Assembly (NCBI GenBank): GCA_003455235.1
Contig: DMRT01000311.1
Span: forward strand, 1 to 5,656
Direction of reading: 5' to 3'
DNA length: 5,656 nucleotides
Source: Chitinophagaceae bacterium
GTDB taxonomy: Bacteria; Bacteroidota; Bacteroidia; Chitinophagales; Chitinophagaceae
The position numbers and the translations under genes were made by a program. The notes beneath the pieces are model-generated. The model was not told the origin of the DNA. It was given only the letters and a program-made list of their open reading frames with translations, and did no database searches. Shown here piece by piece: positions 1-4,633 of this stretch (within the stretch, counting starts at the first letter, position 1; every line of letters begins with the position of its first letter).

Positions 1-1417
1 GCTGAGTATTTCCACCACAGGCTTGTATGACTGCCAAAGAATTATTGCCCGGGGCGATGGGATATGAGACAGGTATGCTCTGCGTTAAAGTGGTAAGATC
101 TTCTGCAAAAACCGTAATGCTGCTGTTTGATGAACCACATAACAGCAGGTTATAGTTATATGCACCCGTGCCACTTAAAGGGTACCTTTTAAATACATTT
201 CCAAATTGTACATACAGGTTTCCATTTGTTACAGGATTTCCTGCACAATTGGTTACCGAGCCGCTGATATTGGCAACAGTACTTCCTGGAATGGAGATAT
301 TGCCAAGATAAATATTGCCGGTAGTAGTTGTGAATGCCTGGGAATAGCCTGCTGTTGTACAGGAGCTATTACTGAAGATTTCCATCAGTAACTGAGCATT
401 AGCCGGAACAGGGCCGGATACATAACCATTTATATCAGTGTAGCCATGTCTCCAGTTAGCTGGATCATTGACAAGCGAGATCTTTACAAAAGCATTCGGG
501 ATCGGCTGACCGGTTGTGCTTACAACGGTACAGCTGAATTGAACGAAATTGGCAGGAACATCAACATTCCAGAAAGAAAAATGACTTACATCGCCTACAT
601 AGGTATTGCCGGTTTTCGTTGCACTGCCTTCCTGTTTCCATAAACCTTTGCTTTCATCAAAATACCATAAGGGGATGCTGGCCGGCGCTGCGGCCGAGAG
701 CGATGAAGGAATGGGTAAGGTAAGCGTTGCTTTCTGACCATCTGCAATCTGTAATAATTCTCCTGAAGAGCCGGTTAATTCCACTGCAGCCATACCGAAT
801 GTTTGCAACAGTTGTAAAGCACCTTCTGTATTTATTCCACGTAAATCACCTGGCATGATCCTGTTCAGGTCGTTAGCGGCAGGATTTATCCAGTAAGCTG
901 CAATATTTACCGTGCCTGTATATGCGGTATTGGTTAAAGCATTTATAATACCACCTGCGGGTAACTTAATGCTTAATCCGTTTGGCTGGCTGATCGTTCC
1001 ACCAGCTGCAGCAGTGATAACACCAACAGTTTTTTTGGGTATCAGTTTTATCCTGAAGAATGCGGCCTTGCCCTCTTTGGCAATATAGGTTTTAATACCT
1101 TTGAAATAACCGGCTTTGGTTGCCGTTACTACAGCCGCTTCCTTTATCACCTGCACGTTCTTCGCTTCAAAATAGCCGTATTTATCAGTGATAACGGTAC
1201 TTGAACCAACTAAAACCGTTGCACCCATTACGGCCCTGTCATTTTCATCTGTTATAAAACCTGAAACAGATGAACTGATTTTTGTTAACAGGTCGGGTGG
1301 GACCAAAACACCCTCGTTTTCATAATCAAGACTTTTTTGACACGAAAAAAATACAGATAATGTAAAACCCAGCAGTAAATTTCTGCAAATTGATTTTACA
1401 TTAAAAGTAGATAACAT
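1..1417 (-). CDS. Large multi-domain surface lipoprotein with carboxypeptidase-regulatory-like beta-sandwich domains (3' end outside window)
   Basis: The minus-strand frame is open from ATG at 1417 to the window edge (472 residues, no stop), so the C-terminus is missing. Residues 13-26 form a hydrophobic signal segment ending in the lipobox-like VFFSC, with C26 the predicted lipidated cysteine. QKS and then D/E residues follow, which loosely resembles Bacteroidota surface-export signals. Residues about 50-126 look like a carboxypeptidase-regulatory/CnaB-type beta-sandwich (SGFITDENDRAV, then TDKYGYFEA, the usual strand-turn pattern). Residues about 133-290 form a different module. It starts with GGTIxxPNGLSIKLPAGG, faintly like a ZU5 domain, contains PLWYFDESKGLW (249-260) and ends in VSHFSFWN (277-284). 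A second sandwich starts near 292 (TTGQPIPNAFVKI, TDINGYV) and a third near 381 (SGSVTNCAGNPV). Cysteines 296, 353, 391, 427 and 467 recur at domain edges and might form disulfides. It probably sits on the outer membrane; a role in adhesion or binding is only inferred. Start choice rests on the signal peptide. Confidence 0.85.
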   Translation of the reverse strand, partial: MLSTFNVKSICRNLLLGFTLSVFFSCQKSLDYENEGVLVPPDLLTKISSSVSGFITDENDRAVMGATVLVGSSTVITDKYGYFEAKNVQVIKEAAVVTATKAGYFKGIKTYIAKEGKAAFFRIKLIPKKTVGVITAAAGGTISQPNGLSIKLPAGGIINALTNTAYTGTVNIAAYWINPAANDLNRIMPGDLRGINTEGALQLLQTFGMAAVELTGSSGELLQIADGQKATLTLPIPSSLSAAAPASIPLWYFDESKGLWKQEGSATKTGNTYVGDVSHFSFWNVDVPANFVQFSCTVVSTTGQPIPNAFVKISLVNDPANWRHGYTDINGYVSGPVPANAQLLMEIFSNSSCTTAGYSQAFTTTTGNIYLGNISIPGSTVANISGSVTNCAGNPVTNGNLYVQFGNVFKRYPLSGTGAYNYNLLLCGSSNSSITVFAEDLTTLTQSIPVSYPIAPGNNSLAVIQACGGNTQ

Positions 1418-1496
1418 ACAGGAATATTTTATTTGAAAAGAAAGCTCTTTATTACAAGGTACTTAAAGAATTTAATATGTTGCTTGATGAAAAACT
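1418..1496. other. Short AT-rich intergenic gap, same-strand genes
   Basis: This 79-bp AT-rich gap separates the end of the acetyltransferase gene from the start of the large lipoprotein gene, both on the minus strand. I see no stable hairpin with a T-run and no exact TAnnTTTG box. It cannot be decided from sequence whether the lipoprotein gene is read through from the upstream operon or has its own promoter. Confidence 0.5.
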
Positions 1497-1949
1497 TTAA
1501 AAATTTATACAACAGTTCAGCCAGCCGCTGGAAATATCCACTCCTTCGTATTTTTTATAGAAATTGATCGCCGGTTCATTCCAGTCGAGCACCTGCCAGG
1601 CCATGCCGCTGTATTTTTTTTCTTTGCATTCTTCAATCAGCCTGTCGAATAATAATTTACCGATGCCGGCGCCCCTTAATTTTTCAGACACCAGGAAGTC
1701 TTCAAGGTAAAGCCGCTGGCCTTTCCAGGTGCTGTAGCGGATGTACCAGAGTGCAAATCCTTCCACCCGCCCGTCGAGTTCAGCCACATAGGCCCACCAC
1801 ACCGGCTGGTTTCCAAAACCACTTTCCACGAAATGATCAAAGGTTACGGTTACTGCATCCGGTTCTTTTTCATAAACCGCCAGTTCATGAATCAATTCCA
1901 TCATTCTCGTACAATCTTCTTTAACGGCTCTTCTGATAACAACACCCAT
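1497..1949 (-). CDS. GNAT N-acetyltransferase, spermidine/spermine or thialysine acetyltransferase (SSAT) type
   Basis: This 150-residue cytoplasmic protein transfers an acetyl group from acetyl-CoA to an amine. It matches the SSAT subgroup of GNAT along its whole length. Visible landmarks are IRRAVKEDC (5-13), ELAVYEKEP (22-30), SGFG (43-46), LYLEDFLV (80-87), the acetyl-CoA pyrophosphate loop RGAGIG (92-97) and WNEPAINFY (123-131). By comparison with human SSAT1 from memory, E83/D84 correspond to Glu92/Asp93 and Y131 to the catalytic Tyr140. Family members may act on polyamines, diamines or thialysine (S-aminoethylcysteine), and sequence alone does not separate these. The start at 1949 fits the family N-terminus, and the next in-frame codons upstream reach a stop at 1964-1962. 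It lies 26 bp after the PLP-enzyme gene on the same strand and is probably co-transcribed with it. The C-terminus is slightly shorter than in human SSAT but looks intact. Confidence 0.92.
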   Translation of the reverse strand: MGVVIRRAVKEDCTRMMELIHELAVYEKEPDAVTVTFDHFVESGFGNQPVWWAYVAELDGRVEGFALWYIRYSTWKGQRLYLEDFLVSEKLRGAGIGKLLFDRLIEECKEKKYSGMAWQVLDWNEPAINFYKKYEGVDISSGWLNCCINF

Positions 1950-1956
1950 CAGCTGA

Positions 1957-1984
1957 CATTTTTAATTTTTCATTTTTAGTTTGA
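1957..1984. repeat. Tandem 7-nt AT-rich repeat bridging two genes
   Basis: On the plus strand the sequence reads as four 7-nt units: CATTTTT, AATTTTT, CATTTTT and AGTTTGA. The array covers the last codons and stop (1978-1976) of the PLP-enzyme gene and most of the gap before the acetyltransferase. Read on the minus strand each CATTTTT unit gives AAAAATG. These units therefore make the A-rich translation-initiation region of the acetyltransferase and also create two extra ATGs (1973 and 1959). Similar units occur at 3212-3225, 3279-3292 and 3786-3868. Confidence 0.6.
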
Positions 1985-3205
1985 CAACGCCTGGTCCAGG
2001 TCCATTAAAATGTCCTGTATGTTTTCGATGCCCACGCTCATGCGTATCAGTCCATCGGTGATGCCGTAACGCTCCCGGTGTTCTTTTGCAACACCGTGGT
2101 GTGTCATACTTGCCGGGTGGCATAGCAGGGTATCGCAGGTGCCGAGTGATACCGCCCGGATGCACATCTGCAGGTTGTTGATGAATTTTTTGGCTGCTTC
2201 CAGCCCGTCTTTCATTTCAAAACTCAGCATGGCGCCGGCATGACTCATTTGTTTGGAGGCGGTATGATAATCGGGATGAGAAGAAAGGCCAAGGTAATTC
2301 ACCCTGCTTACCGCCGGGTGATTTTCTAAAAAACCGGCCACTTCCATGGCGTTGTGGCAATGGCGCTGCATGCGTACTTCCAGTGTTTTGATTCCCTGCG
2401 ACAGCAAAAAAGCATCAAAGGGATTGCTGTTGCCTCCGAGCAGCCGGTGTACTTTGGTAACGTTGCCGTTCATGTGATCAAGGTCACTCCCGATCAATAC
2501 GCCACCGATGGCTGTACCATGACCGTTGAGAAATTTAGTGGTGCTGTGGATCACCAGGTCCACGCCAAACCGGAAGGGTTGCTGTAAATAAGGTGTTGCA
2601 AAAGTATTGTCCACAGCCACCAGCAAGTTTTTTTCTTTGGCCAGCCGGGTCAGTTCTTCCAGGTCAACACACTGTATGGTGGGGTTGGCGGGCGTTTCGA
2701 GGTAAAGCATTTTAATGGAACGGTCTGATTGAATGATCTCCCGGGCTTTTTCCAGGTTCCGCAGGTCAGCGATGATCACTTCAATGCCCAGGGGTGGGAG
2801 GATCTTTTCAAGGAGTTCGTCGGTGCCGCCGTAGAGAGAATAGTGTGAAAGCACTTTATCTCCCGCTTTTAAATGACTGATGAAAAGGGTGCTGATGGCC
2901 GCCATGCCGCTGGCGTGCAAAATAGCTTTGAGGGCAAGCGGGTTTCCTGTTGCATCCACCAGTCCGAAACTTTCCAGCGCCGCAATGCGTTTTTCGGCTT
3001 CGGTGATGGTTGGGTTGCCCCAGCGGCTGTAGATGTATCCTTCTTCTTCGCCGCTGAACCTGCGCATGCCCTGTTCGGCTTCGTCGAATACATACGTGCT
3101 GCTGGCATAAATGGGAACCAGGTGGGCATAATTGGGATCGGGCTGATGGCCTGCATGAACGGCTGCCGAGCTGAAGCCGCTGAATGGAAATTTGTTACCG
3201 GGCAT
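1976..3205 (-). CDS. PLP-dependent trans-sulfuration-family enzyme (cystathionine/methionine gamma-lyase-like)
   Basis: This 409-residue enzyme belongs to the Cys/Met metabolism PLP family (aspartate-aminotransferase fold, usually a tetramer). Visible residues are YSRWGNPT at 59-66 (Y59 and R61 reach the neighbouring subunit's PLP phosphate), SGMAA at 99-103 (phosphate loop), Y125 (stacks on PLP), D199 in VDNTFATP (binds the pyridine nitrogen), the Schiff-base lysine K224 in STTK, and R388 in LIRMSVG (binds substrate carboxylate). The segment AVSLG (351-355) carries Val where cystathionine gamma-lyase and synthase have Glu, which is as in methionine gamma-lyase. However, the methionine-lyase Cys116 is replaced by G127 and its Lys240-Asp241 pair is absent. 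About 11 extra residues (near 80-94) precede the phosphate loop. The exact reaction (gamma-elimination, beta-elimination or gamma-replacement on a sulfur amino acid) is therefore open. It is the first gene of a probable operon with the acetyltransferase and is divergent from the DinB-like gene. Confidence 0.93.
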   Translation of the reverse strand: MPGNKFPFSGFSSAAVHAGHQPDPNYAHLVPIYASSTYVFDEAEQGMRRFSGEEEGYIYSRWGNPTITEAEKRIAALESFGLVDATGNPLALKAILHASGMAAISTLFISHLKAGDKVLSHYSLYGGTDELLEKILPPLGIEVIIADLRNLEKAREIIQSDRSIKMLYLETPANPTIQCVDLEELTRLAKEKNLLVAVDNTFATPYLQQPFRFGVDLVIHSTTKFLNGHGTAIGGVLIGSDLDHMNGNVTKVHRLLGGNSNPFDAFLLSQGIKTLEVRMQRHCHNAMEVAGFLENHPAVSRVNYLGLSSHPDYHTASKQMSHAGAMLSFEMKDGLEAAKKFINNLQMCIRAVSLGTCDTLLCHPASMTHHGVAKEHRERYGITDGLIRMSVGIENIQDILMDLDQALSN

Positions 3206-3211
3206 GTGGAA

Positions 3212-3232
3212 AGTTTGAAGTTTGTAGCAAAC
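3212..3232. repeat. Two GTTTGA-type 7-nt units overlapping a small GTTTG/CAAAC palindrome
   Basis: The plus strand reads AGTTTGA (3212-3218) and AGTTTGT (3219-3225), two copies of a 7-nt unit. The second copy overlaps a 5-bp inverted repeat, GTTTG (3220-3224) and CAAAC (3228-3232) with a 3-nt loop. The site lies in the predicted leader of the PLP-enzyme mRNA, about 15 nt before its start codon. It also lies close to the expected -33 region of the opposing plus-strand promoter. An operator or a leader hairpin is possible, but the stem is short. Confidence 0.4.
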
Positions 3233-3253
3233 CGTTCCTGCTTTTTCAATCAG

Positions 3254-3261
3254 TAACTTTG
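3254..3261 (+). promoter_or_regulatory. Bacteroidota -7 promoter element for the DinB-like gene
   Basis: TAACTTTG is an exact match to the Bacteroidota sigma-ABfr -7 consensus TAnnTTTG. It lies 28 bp before the ATG at 3290, which predicts a transcription start near 3268 and a leader of about 20 nt. No good TTTG-type -33 element is seen at the usual spacing (only TTCCTG near 3235). Confidence 0.5.
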
Positions 3262-3270
3262 TCTGCGTAC

Positions 3271-3278
3271 CAAAAGTA
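3271..3278 (-). promoter_or_regulatory. Bacteroidota -7 promoter element for the PLP-enzyme operon
   Basis: Read on the minus strand, positions 3278 to 3271 give TACTTTTG, an exact match to TAnnTTTG. A start near 3264 would give a leader of about 60 nt before the ATG at 3205. The -33 region would fall inside the first codons of the divergent DinB-like gene, where only TTCTTTC is seen, so this element is weak or non-consensus. Confidence 0.5.
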
Positions 3279-3292
3279 AAAAATTAAAAATG
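3279..3292 (+). promoter_or_regulatory. A-rich translation-initiation region made of two 7-nt units
   Basis: AAAAATT followed by AAAAATG forms the ribosome-binding region and the start codon (3290-3292) of the DinB-like gene. There is no Shine-Dalgarno sequence, as is usual in Bacteroidota. The same 14-nt string occurs on the minus strand at 1970-1957, just before the acetyltransferase gene. Confidence 0.55.
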
Positions 3293-3781
3293 AAAGAACT
3301 GCTGCGGCGTTATGCGGCTTATACCATCTGGGCCAACCAGAAACTGTTTGATTGTATCCGTGATCTGCCGGAAGAGCAGCTTGACAGGGAGATCATCAGT
3401 AGTTTTTCTTCCATCCGCAAAACCATGCTGCATATGTGGGATGCAGAGGCCATTTGGTGGCAGCGGCTGAAACTGGAAGAACGGGTATTGCGGCCAAGCG
3501 ATGATTTTTCCGGGGACCTTTCTGAACTGGTAAAGAGAAGTGTACGCCAGTCGCAGATATGGAGAGATTGGGTGGATGCCGCCACCGAGGCTCAGCTGCA
3601 GCATGTATTCGCTTATCAAAATACCAAGAAGGAGCAGTTTAAACAACCGGTATTTGAAATGCTGGTACACATTGCCAATCACGGCACCTATCACCGCGGT
3701 CAGCTGGTTACCATGCTGCGTCAATTGGGCGTGGAAAAAATTCCGCAGACGGATATCATTGTATTTTTCAGGAAGAAGTAA
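3290..3781 (+). CDS. DinB family / DUF664-like four-helix-bundle protein, putative metal-dependent
   Basis: This 163-residue soluble protein has the length and pattern of the DinB/YfiT-like superfamily. YAAYTIWANQKLFD (8-21) is the typical first helix, TMLHMWDAEAIWW (45-57) contains the first metal ligand H48, and VHIANHGTYHRGQ (126-138) contains H131 and H135 as an H-x3-H pair, with H127 nearby. The three His would hold a divalent metal at one end of the bundle. Known superfamily members include thiol-dependent transferases (bacillithiol or mycothiol S-transferases) and damage-inducible proteins of unknown role, so no specific reaction can be given. The start follows an A-rich initiation region and gives the family N-terminus. 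It is a single gene, divergent from the PLP-enzyme operon and convergent with the lipoprotein gene. Its promoter region overlaps that of the PLP operon. Confidence 0.92.
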   Translation: MKELLRRYAAYTIWANQKLFDCIRDLPEEQLDREIISSFSSIRKTMLHMWDAEAIWWQRLKLEERVLRPSDDFSGDLSELVKRSVRQSQIWRDWVDAATEAQLQHVFAYQNTKKEQFKQPVFEMLVHIANHGTYHRGQLVTMLRQLGVEKIPQTDIIVFFRKK

Positions 3782-3785
3782 GGGG

Positions 3786-3868
3786 GGTTGAAGTTTGTGG
3801 TTTGAAGTGGTGAAGAGATTGACAATTCGTAAAGTCAATCTCAAACGTTAAACCTCAAAAATCAGACA
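3786..3868. repeat. Oppositely oriented 7-nt repeat arrays flanking a hairpin
   Basis: On the left of the hairpin the plus strand reads GGTTGAA, GTTTGTG, GTTTGAA, GTGGTGA (3786-3813). On the right it reads TCAAACG, TTAAACC, TCAAAAA, TCAGACA (3841-3868). The right units are the reverse complement of the GTTTGA type, so two degenerate arrays face each other. They extend the central stem imperfectly, from GGTTT at 3799-3803 to AAACC at 3850-3854. The array fills nearly the whole convergent gap and has no coding capacity. Confidence 0.55.
3815..3842. terminator. Perfect 9-bp hairpin in the convergent gap, probable bidirectional terminator
   Basis: GAGATTGAC (3815-3823) and GTCAATCTC (3834-3842) are perfect reverse complements with a 10-nt loop. 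The hairpin starts 33 nt after the stop of the DinB-like gene and ends 29 nt short of the stop of the lipoprotein gene on the other strand, as expected for a shared terminator. A clear T-run is missing on both sides, so it is not a textbook intrinsic terminator; it may act mainly as an RNA 3'-end stabiliser. Confidence 0.55.
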
Positions 3869-3871
3869 GAA

Positions 3872-4600
3872 TCAATTGTGATCAATCATCGTCAGCTTCA
3901 CCCCGTATCCCTGCCGGTAGGCGCCTACGCCGGGCCTCGGAGGTTGGTATTCCACGTGAAGGAAGTTGCGGAAAACGAGGCCGATGCCCTTGGCATATCG
4001 TTCAGCACCGTAATTTATTTCGTGGTATGAGTTGGGGTCGGAGGGATTGCCAAGCACTTCATCACGCTGTGCCACTTTTAGTGTGCTGTCGACCATGATG
4101 GCACCCAGTGTTATTTTGGTATTCAGGCTATCGTAGGTATAATCCCAGTCTTCGAGGTACCTCATATCTACGCCGTAAATATCTACGTATCGGTGTCCCT
4201 TCCAGCTGAAGCCGTTGCGGATGGGAGAAGCCAGCTTGATCAGCCGCATATTATTCTCGATAAACTCAATGCTGGTACCGGTGGGTACGGCCATGAACGT
4301 ATTATCAGGAACCCAAGGGTTGGCAGCTGTTTTACGGATATACCGGAGAATGCGGTATGCCGGCCTGCCCAGGTTATCGGTGATCTGTGCATCCACCTGG
4401 TGCTTTACCTGGTATTTGATTACGGTATCTTTTGTTCCAAAGTTGATGAAAACCGTTGAGTCTAAATTGTATGTAATGTATTTGCCCACCTGCAGCGGAT
4501 AATAATCACTCAACGGGATCGTCTGGAAATCATCGGTGCTCTTTTTGCAGGAGCTGATGATGATGGTAGTGATCAGTGCCAGAAGGAATAACTTTCTCAT
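3872..4600 (-). CDS. Small lipoprotein of unknown function
   Basis: This 242-residue protein begins with a short signal peptide (KLFLLALITTIIISSC) with lipobox ISSC and predicted lipidated C18, followed by KKSTDD. The mature part shows YYPLQVGKYITYNLD (33-47), a pattern common at the start of Bacteroidota lipoproteins of unknown role. It continues with alternating strand-like segments rich in Tyr and Asp (QVKHQVDAQITD, RYVDIYGVDMRYLEDWDYTYD). There is no transmembrane segment after the signal and no catalytic motif, and apart from C18 the mature protein has no cysteine. It is probably an all-beta periplasmic or surface protein; I do not recognise a named family. It lies 33 bp downstream of mnmA on the same strand and is probably co-transcribed, although TATCTTTA in the gap is one base off the -7 consensus. 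The start is fixed by the signal peptide. Confidence 0.85.
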   Translation of the reverse strand: MRKLFLLALITTIIISSCKKSTDDFQTIPLSDYYPLQVGKYITYNLDSTVFINFGTKDTVIKYQVKHQVDAQITDNLGRPAYRILRYIRKTAANPWVPDNTFMAVPTGTSIEFIENNMRLIKLASPIRNGFSWKGHRYVDIYGVDMRYLEDWDYTYDSLNTKITLGAIMVDSTLKVAQRDEVLGNPSDPNSYHEINYGAERYAKGIGLVFRNFLHVEYQPPRPGVGAYRQGYGVKLTMIDHN

Positions 4601-4633
4601 AAGTTTTTATGGGGTTACCAACTAAAGATACGA

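Noticed and set aside
206..643. Two plus-strand open frames (206-391 and 446-643)
   Set aside because: They lie antisense to the continuous lipoprotein frame, which has a signal peptide and domain patterns; the antisense translations resemble nothing.
1455..1461. TACCTTG on the minus strand as a promoter for the large lipoprotein gene
   Set aside because: It lacks one T of the 8-nt TAnnTTTG element and has no suitable -33 partner.
2869..3256. Open frames of about 126 codons on both strands inside the 5' part of the PLP-enzyme gene
   Set aside because: They overlap strongly conserved PLP-enzyme coding sequence, and their translations show no family pattern; they are side effects of codon bias.
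3284..3844. 186-codon minus-strand open frame opposite the DinB-like gene
   Set aside because: It is fully antisense to a gene with clear family motifs, has no recognisable domain, and runs through the hairpin region.
4193..4502. Overlapping plus-strand open frames opposite the small lipoprotein gene
   Set aside because: They are antisense to a gene with a clear lipoprotein signal, lack initiation context, and have no recognisable sequence pattern.
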